From: Alphaproteobacteria bacterium
Lineage (GTDB): Bacteria; Pseudomonadota; Alphaproteobacteria; Rhodospirillales; Rhodospirillaceae
Length of the DNA stretch: 64,000 nt
Direction of reading: 5' to 3'
Assembly (NCBI GenBank): GCA_030835385.1
Contig: JAURPI010000017.1
Span: 141,656-205,655 of the forward strand
Shown here: piece after piece, positions 1 through 8,510 of the stretch
How positions within the stretch are numbered: the stretch's first letter is position 1
Layout of the letters: every line of letters begins with the position of its first letter
The notes under the pieces: generated by a model
What the model saw: the letters and a program-made list of their open reading frames with translations, nothing else
What the model was told of the DNA's origin: nothing
The model's database searches: none
Position numbers and translations under genes: made by a program

Positions 1-977
1 ACAGGGGTGGGTCATTGGTCAACGGAAAAGTACGCGGTGACACTATCGAATGCCCCTACCACGGATGGCAATTCAATGGCTCAGGGACATGCATAAAGAT
101 TCCGTCCATTGGCAAAGACGGTAAAATTCCCTCACGGACAAGAATCGATAGCTATCCTATCGAGGAAAAGTACGGTCTCGTTTTCGCCTTTCTCGGTGAC
201 CTGCCGACATCTGACCGTCCGCCGATTATGGACGTCCCCGAATACGGCCTGGACGGGTGGAAACCAACAATCATGTTCAACGAGTATGCGGCCAACTATG
301 AGCGCTCAGTCGAAAATACCCTGGATCCTGGACATAACGAATTTGTTCACCCAACTCATGGCTTCGAAGGCACGAAAGAAGACTACAAAGTGCAAGAGTA
401 CGATCTAGACGAAACAGAATATGGTTGCGGATTTACACTCACGTTCCAATCACCCGCCCTTAAAGATGGAACTATGAGCAAGTTACGTGATTTTGCGGGA
501 AACCTAGAGGCAGGTACCGGTCACTTTGGTCCACACCAAACCTGGACCCAGATTCATATGTCACCAACCAATTGGTTTCACCAATACACGTTCAGAACAC
601 CAGTAGATGAAACACATACCCGGAGTTGGCTGGTGAATATGCGCAACGCCTTGTTAGAGGACGAGCATGACGAACCGATCGAGGTGAGACAACGCGCGAT
701 CGCGGAGCAAGACATCGTCGTGCTGGAAGAACTTGAACCCATTGTAGCGCCGCCGACGAACACCAAAGAGAATATGATGCCCCATGACAAAGCCCTGGTC
801 CGGTATCGCGATTTCTTACGGACCTGGGATAGCAAAGGATGGCGGGTTGACACCGATCTGGTCGCTGCCACCAAGAATAAGGTGGCTTACGCAGTACCAA
901 GCCCTGGCCGCAATACGGCCAAAGGATGGGTGATAGATGCCATTCCGACGCTAACCGACCATCACAACAACCTTTGA
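1..977 (+). CDS. Rieske [2Fe-2S] ring-hydroxylating oxygenase, alpha subunit (5' end outside window)
   Basis: Catalytic alpha subunit of a Rieske non-haem iron oxygenase, which uses electrons from a reductase to oxygenate aromatic or related substrates. The reading frame is open to the left edge. The first visible codons read H-R-G-G, the end of the first Rieske cluster motif (C-x-H), so the true start lies upstream and the TTG at 15 is not the start. The second cluster motif CPYHGW is encoded at 51-68. The mononuclear iron motif NTLDPGHNEFVH follows, with Asp at 324 and His at 333 and 348. No reductase, ferredoxin or beta subunit is visible downstream; a secreted peptidase and two DUF1838 genes follow on the same strand. 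The substrate cannot be assigned. It resembles the second Rieske gene at 41543-42688 in motif layout. Confidence 0.93.
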   Translation, partial: RGGSLVNGKVRGDTIECPYHGWQFNGSGTCIKIPSIGKDGKIPSRTRIDSYPIEEKYGLVFAFLGDLPTSDRPPIMDVPEYGLDGWKPTIMFNEYAANYERSVENTLDPGHNEFVHPTHGFEGTKEDYKVQEYDLDETEYGCGFTLTFQSPALKDGTMSKLRDFAGNLEAGTGHFGPHQTWTQIHMSPTNWFHQYTFRTPVDETHTRSWLVNMRNALLEDEHDEPIEVRQRAIAEQDIVVLEELEPIVAPPTNTKENMMPHDKALVRYRDFLRTWDSKGWRVDTDLVAATKNKVAYAVPSPGRNTAKGWVIDAIPTLTDHHNNL

Positions 978-1211
978 TCCCATCCGTTGCGACGACAGTC
1001 AGGAAGACTATAACCAGCTTGTGACCACAAAAAGTATCGATGAACTTGCGAGCTTCGGCCTCGCCTAACTGGCCAACGGCACTCATTCGCATAAGCCTTT
1101 AACTCAGCCCCGACGGTACGTTTTGCAATCATCTCGCCCCGCTGACGGACTTTGTCTTGCACGGTCGACATGGTACTGAGTTGGCTAGATAACTCACCAA
1201 GGATCTTGGCT

Positions 1212-2738
1212 ATGAACACCAGACTAAACCTCCTAATCCTCGCCTTTTTTGTCTGCTTAGTGGGCCCTGCTTTCTCGCAAGACAACGGTGGAGCCGACAA
1301 GAAAGAAGAAAGCAAAGACGTCGAGGAAGAGCCAAGGGTCTTCATGAAGTCTTTCACTGGACGATTTAACGAGGACCGCGTCGCCTACACAGTAACCGCC
1401 GGCGAGACATTTCTTAAAGACGACAAAGGCGAAGACACCGCCAGCATATTCACGGTCGCCTACACCAAAGACAACACCAGCAATCCAGCGTCTCGCCCGG
1501 TCACATTTGTATTCAACGGCGGGCCAGGCTCAGCATCCCTTTGGCTTCATATGGGTGTGTTTGGTCCAAAACGGGTTGTCGTTCCTAGCGATGGGCAGGA
1601 TGCAGGTGCGGCTCCTTATTTGATAGAAGACAACCCACTCAGCATATTAGACGTAACTGACTTGGTGTTTATCGACCCCGTGGGAACTGGATACTCCCGC
1701 ACCCTCGGTGATGCCAAGGGTAAGGATTTTTGGGGCCTGAGAGAAGACGCTATGTCTGTCGCAGAATTTATGCGTATCTACTTGACCAAGAATGGTCGAT
1801 GGAATTCACCAAAATACGTAGCCGGTGAAAGTTATGGCACAACGCGAGCGGCGCAACTCGTCAACGAACTCCAACGCACCTTCACAGGAGTCGCGTTGAA
1901 CGGCGTGATTATGGTTTCCGCAATATTAGATTTTCACGCTGCTGAATTTGCGATGGGCAACACCCTTCCCTACATCAGCGTTCTACCAACCTATGCAGCG
2001 ACCGCATGGTACCATGACGCTGTGACCAATAAGCCAGCAAGCCTAGAAACTTTTGTTGAAGAAGCCCGCCAATTTGCTCTCAACGATTATTCAGTGGCGC
2101 TGCTCAAAGGCTCGCGACTCACAGCGGATGAAAAAGAAGTCATTGTCGAAAAGTTAGCGCGATTCACCGGGCTTAGTGAGACCTATATTCGACAAACCAA
2201 CCTACAGGTTGGCGACTTCCGGTTCATGAAGCAATTGCTACGCGATCGCAGCCTTTCTGTGGGGCGGTTTGATAGCCGATACACAGGGAAAGATTTTGAC
2301 GACGCCGGAGAGTATTTTGACAATGATGCATCAGCCTACGCTATAGACGCGGCGTTCGTCACAGCGGTTAACGATTATCTCACCCGCGTACTCGAAGTCG
2401 ATTTTACTCAACGCTATAAGGTGCTGGACCGAGAGCCCGGACGCAATTGGAACTGGTCTGTCCGAGATGGCGGGTGGCCGTCATATGTCAACGTTGCACC
2501 GCATGTTGGTCGCGGCATGAGAGAAAACAAAGATCTGAGGGCATTCTTTGCCAACGGATATTATGATCTGGCGACACCATTCTTCGCGACCGAGAATGCG
2601 GTAGCCGCCAATGGCATCGACCCGGATCGAGTGGTCATGGAGTACTATGAAGCGGGCCATATGATGTACACCCACAAGCCGTCACTTGAAAAACTTGCGG
2701 CGGATGTGCGGACGTTCATTCTTGACGGCAACAGGTAA
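1212..2738 (+). CDS. Secreted S10 family serine carboxypeptidase
   Basis: Serine carboxypeptidase (peptidase family S10, alpha/beta hydrolase fold), predicted to be exported and to remove C-terminal residues from peptides. The ATG at 1212 is preferred over in-frame codons from 1152 because it opens a clear Sec signal peptide (MNTRLNLLILAFFVCL, cleavage near AFSQ) and follows an AAGGAT ribosome site. The substrate-binding NGGPGSAS motif is present. The catalytic residues appear to be Ser207 (GESYG), Asp452 (YYDLAT) and His483 (AGHMM), and the length of about 508 residues suits the family. The next gene starts 22 bp downstream and probably belongs to the same transcript. S10 members are also found as acyl- or ester-hydrolases, so a non-peptide substrate is possible. 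Confidence 0.9.
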   Translation: MNTRLNLLILAFFVCLVGPAFSQDNGGADKKEESKDVEEEPRVFMKSFTGRFNEDRVAYTVTAGETFLKDDKGEDTASIFTVAYTKDNTSNPASRPVTFVFNGGPGSASLWLHMGVFGPKRVVVPSDGQDAGAAPYLIEDNPLSILDVTDLVFIDPVGTGYSRTLGDAKGKDFWGLREDAMSVAEFMRIYLTKNGRWNSPKYVAGESYGTTRAAQLVNELQRTFTGVALNGVIMVSAILDFHAAEFAMGNTLPYISVLPTYAATAWYHDAVTNKPASLETFVEEARQFALNDYSVALLKGSRLTADEKEVIVEKLARFTGLSETYIRQTNLQVGDFRFMKQLLRDRSLSVGRFDSRYTGKDFDDAGEYFDNDASAYAIDAAFVTAVNDYLTRVLEVDFTQRYKVLDREPGRNWNWSVRDGGWPSYVNVAPHVGRGMRENKDLRAFFANGYYDLATPFFATENAVAANGIDPDRVVMEYYEAGHMMYTHKPSLEKLAADVRTFILDGNR

Positions 2739-2760
2739 CTAAGGGAGCGAGAAAGACACG

Positions 2761-3597
2761 ATGATAGATTCAATTTCCCGGCGTGACAGTTTAACGGGGT
2801 TCGGATTCGGTCTTATGGGCCTCTCGGGACTAACGTCCAGCCTGCCAAGTACAGCTCGGGCGGCGGAATTACCCGATCTTGAAACACCCCTGGGCAACTT
2901 GACCAATTTGTTACGTGTGTCGGCCAGCCTCGATCCAGAGGATTGTCCTTGGTACTACAACGGTACGATTTTCGGCATTGTCGGAGAAGAAGCGCCTCGA
3001 CCGCTCTACACGTTCCGCGGGATGGAGATCTATCAGACCAGAAAGATAAACGATGGGAACTATTTCTTCACCGGCGGTACAGTCTCATTCATCACCGACC
3101 TCGAAACCGGCGATTGGCTGTATAAGTTTCAAAACCCCTACACAGGGAAAACAAACGACGTTCCAGCTGCCGTTCAAGGTCACAACCCAGAGCGTGGTTT
3201 TAATTACACCGTAAACGGTGTTGAACCCAATTGGGCCGCTGACAGAATCCCCGATAAACCGCTGAAGCTCTGGTGGACAGCTGCAGGCGACTATGTCTGG
3301 CTCCATAACGAAACAGTTTATCCGCCCGGCATGCCGCCACCCCGCAAACAGCGCCAAACCAACTTTTCGCGACGCGATCATTTTACAGATCCGTCGGTGC
3401 GTAAAGTTCCGGCCACGTTTACGTCAACGTTCTTTTCGCCGTGGCCCCGCTGGATGGAAATGGGGGATCGCCCTGGGCATACTATTTGGCATGCGTCCGG
3501 CGCTAAATTGAATTCGGTGGAAGACTTGCCGCCTGATTACTACGCCCGCATTAAGGCCGAACATCCCAGACGCATGACTGCCATTCCTGACGCATAA
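2761..3597 (+). CDS. DUF1838 family protein, Tat-exported (paralogue 1, short form)
   Basis: Member of the uncharacterised DUF1838 family, 278 residues. The N-terminus has a twin-arginine leader: SRRDS at residues 6-10, a glycine-rich hydrophobic stretch and an STARA-type cleavage site near residue 34, so a folded, periplasmic product is expected. Landmarks shared with the other five copies are a SLDPEDCPWYYNG segment, a DLETGDW...NPYTGK block and a C-terminal PWPRWMEMGDRPGH motif. The start is supported by an AGGGAG ribosome site about 13 bp upstream. It lies between the S10 peptidase (22 bp gap) and a second DUF1838 gene (24 bp gap), suggesting one operon. No activity is known for the family; an enzyme acting with the neighbouring oxygenase is inference only. 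Confidence 0.85.
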   Translation: MIDSISRRDSLTGFGFGLMGLSGLTSSLPSTARAAELPDLETPLGNLTNLLRVSASLDPEDCPWYYNGTIFGIVGEEAPRPLYTFRGMEIYQTRKINDGNYFFTGGTVSFITDLETGDWLYKFQNPYTGKTNDVPAAVQGHNPERGFNYTVNGVEPNWAADRIPDKPLKLWWTAAGDYVWLHNETVYPPGMPPPRKQRQTNFSRRDHFTDPSVRKVPATFTSTFFSPWPRWMEMGDRPGHTIWHASGAKLNSVEDLPPDYYARIKAEHPRRMTAIPDA

Positions 3598-3621
3598 CGA
3601 CTCTCATAGGAGACCTCACCC

Positions 3622-4590
3622 ATGCTCTTTACATCTCTTGCTGAGCATCTCACCGGACGGCGTCAGTTTCTACAATCCGCCGCTGGATTTGGGGCCGCCG
3701 GGTTTGGTGCCATGGCTACGCCGCCGCTGGCCGGACCGGCAGCGGCCGCTGGACACAACGCTATCAATTTTGAAGATCCAGCTGAAAACTTACGAGCCTA
3801 TATCAAACTGACCGGAAATCTGGATCCTAGCGTGGAAACTTGTGGCTGGTTCGGAGGCACGCTTTACGCCAACATTGGTGTCGAGAAGATGGTGCCACTT
3901 GTGGGCGTCGAGGGCGTAGGCGTCAATCGTTTCGAACCCCAAGGCAACAACGTCTATCGGGCGTTTAACCGCGAATTCGCTGTCTACAAAGACCTGAAGA
4001 CAGGCGAGTATTTGGACGACTGGGTCAATCCCTACACGGAAGAGCGGGTTAAGGTTTGGCCGATCCAAAACCTCAAAGTCATGGGCGAAGTGGCCCCGAT
4101 CCGCAAACAAGATTTCGATGGCACCATCATAGAGTTTCCCTTTAAGCCCCCGTGGACTATCCAGGGTGGCAAAGCTTTCAGCCTACTCGAACTCCACGCC
4201 GCCTTCCCCAATCCGATGACGCCAGAAGAGTGGCCTCGGGAGAGCGCCGGTCCCATTAATAAAACTTCAGAAATGTTTAATCGCATGACCACTTTATCAG
4301 AGTTGGCCAGCCCAGACAGCTTAAGCGCTGATTATGTTGGTACATGGGTGCGGATTGGGCCCTGGTTACCGTGGATGCTAATGGGGCAGCGAGACGGTCA
4401 TATCGTGTACCGCTCATTCATGAATAAGAACGGTCCTGTTGAAAACCTTCCGGCAGAACTATTGGCCTATATGGAGAAAAACTACCCCGAATTTCTAGAG
4501 GCCCCTGCGGCGAGCGAATGGGGCAAGCCCAACGACTCTAGCTTCTCCGTATACATGGAGAATAACGAGCCAGAGCCGCCAACGAGCTAG
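3622..4590 (+). CDS. DUF1838 family protein, Tat-exported (paralogue 2, long form)
   Basis: Second of six DUF1838 paralogues, 322 residues. The leader contains GRRQFLQSAAGFG, close to the twin-arginine consensus, followed by an Ala/Gly-rich h-region and a probable cleavage after PAAAAG. The body has GNLDPSVETCGWFGG, a DLKTGEY...NPYTEE block, RESAGPINKTSE and the C-terminal WLPWMLMGQRDGH motif. The last three features align it with the long forms at 43283 and 48217 rather than with its direct neighbour at 2761, so the tandem pair is not a recent duplication. An AGGAG ribosome site precedes the ATG. Its 3' end lies 8 bp from the end of a truncated, opposite-strand PAS gene. Confidence 0.86.
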   Translation: MLFTSLAEHLTGRRQFLQSAAGFGAAGFGAMATPPLAGPAAAAGHNAINFEDPAENLRAYIKLTGNLDPSVETCGWFGGTLYANIGVEKMVPLVGVEGVGVNRFEPQGNNVYRAFNREFAVYKDLKTGEYLDDWVNPYTEERVKVWPIQNLKVMGEVAPIRKQDFDGTIIEFPFKPPWTIQGGKAFSLLELHAAFPNPMTPEEWPRESAGPINKTSEMFNRMTTLSELASPDSLSADYVGTWVRIGPWLPWMLMGQRDGHIVYRSFMNKNGPVENLPAELLAYMEKNYPEFLEAPAASEWGKPNDSSFSVYMENNEPEPPTS

Positions 4591-4598
4591 CGATACAG

Positions 4599-4883
4599 CT
4601 ACGCCTCATCAGAGAATGCTTCTTGTATGGGGTTTGTATTGGTCATATTGCGGTTGTACAGCGCCACCCGCTCAGTGCCGACCAAACGCGCGTTAAAATG
4701 ACCTTTAAATGAAACATCAACGATAGCGACATGGGGTTGCAGAGACGGCTGAGGATTATCCAGGTAGCTATGCAAATGAGGCATTAACCCCTCTCGGGGG
4801 AGCCCTAGCCAATGGCCTAAAAACGTTTCCGCAGCTGCATTTGCCGTGGATATCTGAGACTCATGAGCCTCTTTATCGCTCAT
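4599..4883 (-). pseudogene. PAS-domain (PAS_5-like) protein, C-terminally truncated
   Basis: The 94-residue product resembles the first half of the short alphaproteobacterial PAS_5 proteins: a hydrophobic LPREGLMPHLHSYL stretch, a VAIVDVSFKGHFNARLVGT strand pair and the beginning of a GRxLTG-like turn (NRNMTN). Family members usually run to 150-200 residues, so the second half of the fold is missing. Beyond the stop at 4599 the sequence enters the 3' end of the DUF1838 gene, so the break coincides with the edge of that block. This suggests truncation when the DUF1838 operon was gained or rearranged. It could still be expressed as a short protein; the assignment rests on pattern similarity only. 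Confidence 0.45.
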
Positions 4884-5023
4884 TTACCGTTCTGCCGTTG
4901 TGCGGCTCTTGCCACTCTGAACAGGGCATAGAACCGATATTAACGTGTTATTCGCATAGCATTACCGGTAAACGTGTCAACGACAACCCGTGCCCTCAAT
5001 GTGCAGAGCCAGGCAGGCGCCAC

Positions 5024-5848
5024 CTAAAACGAGTAGCGTTTTCCATTATATCGAATGATTGCCCCGGCATCCTCGGGAGTAAGCTGATCAATAATATCAA
5101 TCATCCCTAGGATAGAAACCTCTGGTGATATGAAATTTGGTCCGGGGTCCAGCACCTTCTCGACCGCCACTTCTCCAGGAGTCAGGAGCGTCACCGTTAT
5201 CCCATCTTTCAAGGCGTCCTGAGCTAAATTGTAAACGGCTGCATTCATCGCCGCCTTGCTGACTTTGTACCAATATGCCCCCGAAAAACCGCCATACTTA
5301 AAACTATGGACACCCAATAAGGCCGTAATCGCGATGACCTTCTTTTGATCACCTAACTTTACATTCCCGTAAAGCGCCTCGGTCACACGCAATGGGCCAA
5401 TGGCATTCACGCTCATAAACGTATCAACTGTCGTGTAGTCCAGCGTACCCAAACTTTGACCCGGCCCCTGAAAATCTCCGGACACACCAGCATTATTGAT
5501 TAGAACGTCAATCGGTTGATCACGATACTTCTCAGCAAGTGACGCCAGATGCTCGCCATTGGTCACGTCTAACAGCTCAATGGTGACGTTGGCTTCAGAC
5601 CTAGCAAGAGCCTGCAACGCTTTGGCTTGGTTTGGCCGACGTGTCGTCGCAATGACCCGCCAACCTTTGGCTGCATACTGCTTTACGAATTCAAGGCCGA
5701 TACCCCGATTGGACCCAGTCACCAAAACCGTCGGTTGCTGGGCTGTGGCAGACATGCCGTAACTATCGGAGGTCGCGCCCATGAAGATACACAATGTAGA
5801 GATTAGAACGCGAAAGGTCATAGTTACCATCCAGTGTCTGAATACCAT
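5024..5848 (-). CDS. Short-chain dehydrogenase/reductase with N-terminal signal-like segment
   Basis: Classical SDR oxidoreductase. The Rossmann motif is TGSNRGIG, the structural NNAG motif appears in VLINNAGVSG, and the catalytic pair is in YWYKVSK (Tyr-x3-Lys). The substrate is unknown. The region before the Rossmann fold is unusual: about 35 residues with a hydrophobic stretch (VLISTLCIFMGATS) that looks like a Sec signal peptide or membrane anchor, odd for an NAD(P)-dependent enzyme. Three in-frame ATGs (5848, 5830 and 5821) lie upstream of it and none has a convincing ribosome site, so the start is uncertain. It is divergent from another signal-peptide-bearing NAD(P)-fold gene at 6019, with 170 bp between them. 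Confidence 0.85.
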   Translation of the reverse strand: MVFRHWMVTMTFRVLISTLCIFMGATSDSYGMSATAQQPTVLVTGSNRGIGLEFVKQYAAKGWRVIATTRRPNQAKALQALARSEANVTIELLDVTNGEHLASLAEKYRDQPIDVLINNAGVSGDFQGPGQSLGTLDYTTVDTFMSVNAIGPLRVTEALYGNVKLGDQKKVIAITALLGVHSFKYGGFSGAYWYKVSKAAMNAAVYNLAQDALKDGITVTLLTPGEVAVEKVLDPGPNFISPEVSILGMIDIIDQLTPEDAGAIIRYNGKRYSF

Positions 5849-6018
5849 TTTGGCTATAAATTACGGGAGCAGCGCGCCAGCCACAGTATATCGAAAGAGT
5901 AGCCCTGACCAACCGGTGGTGGCAAAACCAACACGGCAGTGACTAAACCCGTTAAATTGAGAAGTCTCGCTGCGATGAACAATCACCTCACTCAAAGACC
6001 ATCCTTTGGGGGGCAACC

Positions 6019-6753
6019 ATGTCTGTTATAAAAGGTCTGTTAGGCCTCCTCGTTGGAGCCACATTATCGACTTCTGCTCTTGCAGAAGGCACTGTGCTTG
6101 TTGCCGGCTCTACCGGACAGACCGGCAGACTCATTGTCACGGCCCTACTGGAAAATGGTTTCAACGTTCGCGCCTTATCACGCAGCGCAGAGCGCGCAGC
6201 AGGCTTGGGTGACGGCATAGAGCCTGCCGTTGCCGACGTCACCAACCCTTCATCCCTTTCGGGCATAATGGACGGTATCGATGCTGTGATATCTGCGATT
6301 GGTGGTCGGCGACCCATAGGTGCAAATGGGTTCGAAGCGGTCGATTGGAAAGGCAACCGCGCATTAGTTGATGCAGCGAAAGCCGGAGGGGTTAACCGGT
6401 TTCTCTTAATGTCGGGCGGCTCCGCCGGGCGAGACGGATTTATGCACACACTTCCAATTGCCCCCTATCCATGGAAGGCCAAGGCTGAAGATTATTTGAG
6501 ACAAAGCGGACTGGCATACACAGTTGTCGCCCCGGGCGGACTTCGGGACGAACCAGCAGGACGATACGGCGTTCGCCTCGCACGTCGGGTCGATTACGTT
6601 GTGGGCCAAATCAATCGTGGAGATGTCGCTGAAATTCTGGTCGCAAGCCTCAAAGACAATCGTACCATCGGCAAGACCATTACTGTGATCAACGACGAAA
6701 CACGTGTGCCCGACTCCTGGCGCGCTGAACTATCCGGTTTTCCAAGGGATTAG
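6019..6753 (+). CDS. NAD(P)-binding (NmrA-like / atypical SDR) protein with signal peptide
   Basis: Atypical SDR of the NAD(P)H-binding / NmrA-like group, 244 residues. The nucleotide-binding motif is VLVAGSTGQTGR, shortly after a clear Sec-type leader (MSVIKGLLGLLVGATLSTSA, cleavage near ALAEG). Further family landmarks are AVADVTNPSSL, DAVISAIGG and FLLMSGGSAGRD; there is no Tyr-x3-Lys catalytic pair, as is usual for this subgroup, which often acts as redox sensor or reductase. The GGGGGG-containing sequence just upstream of the ATG can serve as ribosome site. The divergent neighbour at 5024-5848 is also an SDR-fold protein with a leader. The periplasm is poor in NAD(P)H, so the role is unclear. 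Confidence 0.8.
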   Translation: MSVIKGLLGLLVGATLSTSALAEGTVLVAGSTGQTGRLIVTALLENGFNVRALSRSAERAAGLGDGIEPAVADVTNPSSLSGIMDGIDAVISAIGGRRPIGANGFEAVDWKGNRALVDAAKAGGVNRFLLMSGGSAGRDGFMHTLPIAPYPWKAKAEDYLRQSGLAYTVVAPGGLRDEPAGRYGVRLARRVDYVVGQINRGDVAEILVASLKDNRTIGKTITVINDETRVPDSWRAELSGFPRD

Positions 6754-7078
6754 AGCAGAATCGGGCCAAACTCTTGGAAATTCGGCGAACCTACAAAAAA
6801 GGTCAGCCACCGCATTAACGCTTTCTTTGCCTTAAAACCTCATTTTCGGCGACAGTGGAGGATGTATGTCCAACGCTGGACTTTGCGCGCCCAGCCTTGG
6901 CGATACGAGATGCGATTCGGAGCACCGTTGTGACCCGGTTCGGCCGCGACCCAAAGGCCAGTTTTGCCCCATTTTCCGGGTATTATTGCGACTCGGCAGG
7001 ATACCTGGCCTCATCAGGCATGACATGGTACTTTAATAGTTGTTAAGATCGGGATGAGGGCGGAAGGGCCTGGCTGCC
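6754..7078 (+). promoter_or_regulatory. ctrA upstream region with GANTC sites and TTAA half-sites
   Basis: Non-coding stretch of 325 bp before ctrA. It holds three GANTC sites (GAATC 6758-6762, GATTC 6914-6918, GACTC 6990-6994), the target of the alphaproteobacterial CcrM methylase. It also has TTAA half-sites at 6815, 6832, 7033 and 7043. The last two are spaced TTAA-N6-TTAA, one base shorter than the TTAA-N7-TTAA consensus of CtrA boxes, and lie about 35 bp before the start codon. In Caulobacter the ctrA promoter is controlled by GANTC methylation and by CtrA itself, so a similar arrangement is plausible here. No clear -35/-10 pair was found. Confidence 0.4.
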
Positions 7079-7795
7079 ATGCGTATTCTATTGGTTGAAG
7101 ACGATCAATCGACGGCACAATCTATCGAGACCATGTTGAAGAAAGAACACTGGGTGGTCGATACCACCGACATGGGCGAAGACGGTGTCGAGATCGGCAA
7201 ATTATACGAGTATGACCTCGTCATTCTGGATCTCATTTTGCCAGATATGGATGGCCTAGAAGTACTACGCCAACTGCGCAACGCGAAAGTGAACACACCA
7301 GTTCTCATTCTGTCAGGCCTCACAGAGCCCACAAAAAAGGTTCAAGGGTTTGGCATTGGTGCAGACGATTATCTAACCAAGCCATTCAATCGCGATGAAC
7401 TGATGGCTCGTATCCAAGCTATTATTCGCCGCTCCAAAGGACATGCCCAACCAAAAGTGGAAGTGGGCAAACTGGCAATTCATCTCGAAGACCGGACTGC
7501 TGAAGTGGAAGGTGAGCCATTTCACCTGACAGGAAAAGAGTACGGCATTCTCGAGCTCCTGGCTTTACGCAAAGGCGCGACATTGACCAAAGAGCAATTC
7601 CTTAACCATCTCTACGGTGGCATGGACGAGCCCGAACTCAAGATTATCGATGTCTTTATATGCAAACTGCGAAAGAAAATCGCGAATGCAACCGGTGGCG
7701 AACACTATATTGAAACAGTGTGGGGCCGGGGATACGTATTGCGTGAAAGCATGGCGGCGGAAGATTTGCCCCCAGCGAAAGCCGCCGCGGGATAG
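7079..7795 (+). CDS. ctrA: Cell-cycle response regulator CtrA
   Basis: Master cell-cycle response regulator of alphaproteobacteria, 238 residues. The N-terminal receiver has the acidic pair Asp8-Asp9, the phospho-acceptor Asp51 ([13 protein letters not shown]) and the conserved Lys in [10 protein letters not shown]. The C-terminal OmpR/PhoB winged helix contains [12 protein letters not shown] and [14 protein letters not shown], typical of CtrA. Once phosphorylated through the ChpT phosphotransferase it binds TTAA-N7-TTAA boxes and controls division, flagellar and related genes. Its phospho-donor gene chpT lies only 3 kb downstream (10791-11450) on the other strand, separated by a carbamoyltransferase module. 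The long upstream region suggests its own promoter. Confidence 0.97.
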   Translation: MRILLVEDDQSTAQSIETMLKKEHWVVDTTDMGEDGVEIGKLYEYDLVILDLILPDMDGLEVLRQLRNAKVNTPVLILSGLTEPTKKVQGFGIGADDYLTKPFNRDELMARIQAIIRRSKGHAQPKVEVGKLAIHLEDRTAEVEGEPFHLTGKEYGILELLALRKGATLTKEQFLNHLYGGMDEPELKIIDVFICKLRKKIANATGGEHYIETVWGRGYVLRESMAAEDLPPAKAAAG

Positions 7796-7902
7796 CTGGC
7801 CACTTCTTACTGTGATGGCAAAGCCACGGGATGGACTCTCTCCCTTGGCCGCCATCACGTTTCCTACTGCAGTAATCCGGCTGGAATGGTATAGGTCCGG
7901 GC

Positions 7903-8331
7903 ATGGCAACCATGCATCACGAATCCATCAACACTGCAGATGACGCGCCACGCGCCTCCAACCGTTCAGTTGGGATAGTATTAGCTATCGCATTCGCCGC
8001 TATCGGCTTGTGGCCGTTGCTCAATGACGAACCAACACGCACCTGGGCAAATGCTATCGCGGCTGGTTTAGCTATACTGGCATTGGTCCTTCCCCGGGCC
8101 CTAACGCCAGTGGCCTGGGCTTGGCTTGGGTTGGGTAAGGTGATGCACCTTATTGTAGGCCCTATCATTATGGGACTTCTTTATGTGGTAGCTGTGATCC
8201 CAACCGGACTATATGTGAGACTTACCGGCAAGGATCCGCTACGTCTCAAACGTGACGCGACCACAAACAGCTATTGGATCGAGCGCGACCCGCCGGGACC
8301 CGATCCAAAATCACTACATCAACAGTTCTGA
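7903..8331 (+). CDS. SxtJ-family small membrane protein
   Basis: A 142-residue membrane protein resembling the SxtJ family, uncharacterised proteins named after the cyanobacterial saxitoxin cluster but widespread next to NodU-type carbamoyltransferases. It has two hydrophobic segments (VGIVLAIAFAAIGLWPLL and AIAAGLAILALVLP), a long amphipathic/membrane stretch ending in GPIIMGLLYVVAVIPTGLYV, then a polar tail with RLTGKDPLRLKRD and YWIERDPPGP. The latter is the usual C-terminal signature. The gene is followed after 9 bp by a DUF5989 gene and then the carbamoyltransferase, giving the conserved three-gene order. The function is unknown; a membrane partner for the carbamoyltransferase is inferred from this linkage. 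The name does not imply saxitoxin synthesis. Confidence 0.8.
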   Translation: MATMHHESINTADDAPRASNRSVGIVLAIAFAAIGLWPLLNDEPTRTWANAIAAGLAILALVLPRALTPVAWAWLGLGKVMHLIVGPIIMGLLYVVAVIPTGLYVRLTGKDPLRLKRDATTNSYWIERDPPGPDPKSLHQQF

Positions 8332-8340
8332 GTTATTTTC

Positions 8341-8490
8341 ATGTCTTTCATCACCGAATTTTGGCAGTTTCTCAAAGTACGCAAGAAATTCTGGCTGCTG
8401 CCCATGATCATTATGCTGGTGTTGTTCGGTGGATTAATAGTTTTGGCACAAGGCAGTGCCGTTGCCCCCTTCATTTACACAATCTTCTAG
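8341..8490 (+). CDS. DUF5989 family single-span membrane peptide
   Basis: A 49-residue protein beginning MSFITEFWQFLKVRKKFWLL and continuing as a single transmembrane helix rich in Ile/Leu/Val, ending AVAPFIYTIF. This matches the DUF5989 (SxtK-like) family: an amphipathic F-W-x-F-L-K-V-R-K-K-F-W start followed by one membrane span and an aromatic end. It starts 9 bp after the SxtJ gene and ends 20 bp before the carbamoyltransferase start, so the three are presumably co-transcribed and co-translated. The conserved linkage is the only hint of function. It is short enough to be missed by automated gene calling. Confidence 0.8.
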   Translation: MSFITEFWQFLKVRKKFWLLPMIIMLVLFGGLIVLAQGSAVAPFIYTIF

Positions 8491-8510
8491 CGTGATTGAC
8501 GAGTGACGTA

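Noticed and set aside
592..1092. Long minus-strand open frame opposite the Rieske gene
   Set aside because: Its product shows no domain, has random composition and mirrors the coding frame of a well-supported gene.
970..1171. Coding-like fragments after the Rieske stop, for example LVTTKSIDELASFGLA on the plus strand and VQDKVRQRGEMIAKR on the minus strand
   Set aside because: Both are short, lack a good start or ribosome site and match no family I know. They might be remnants but cannot be supported.
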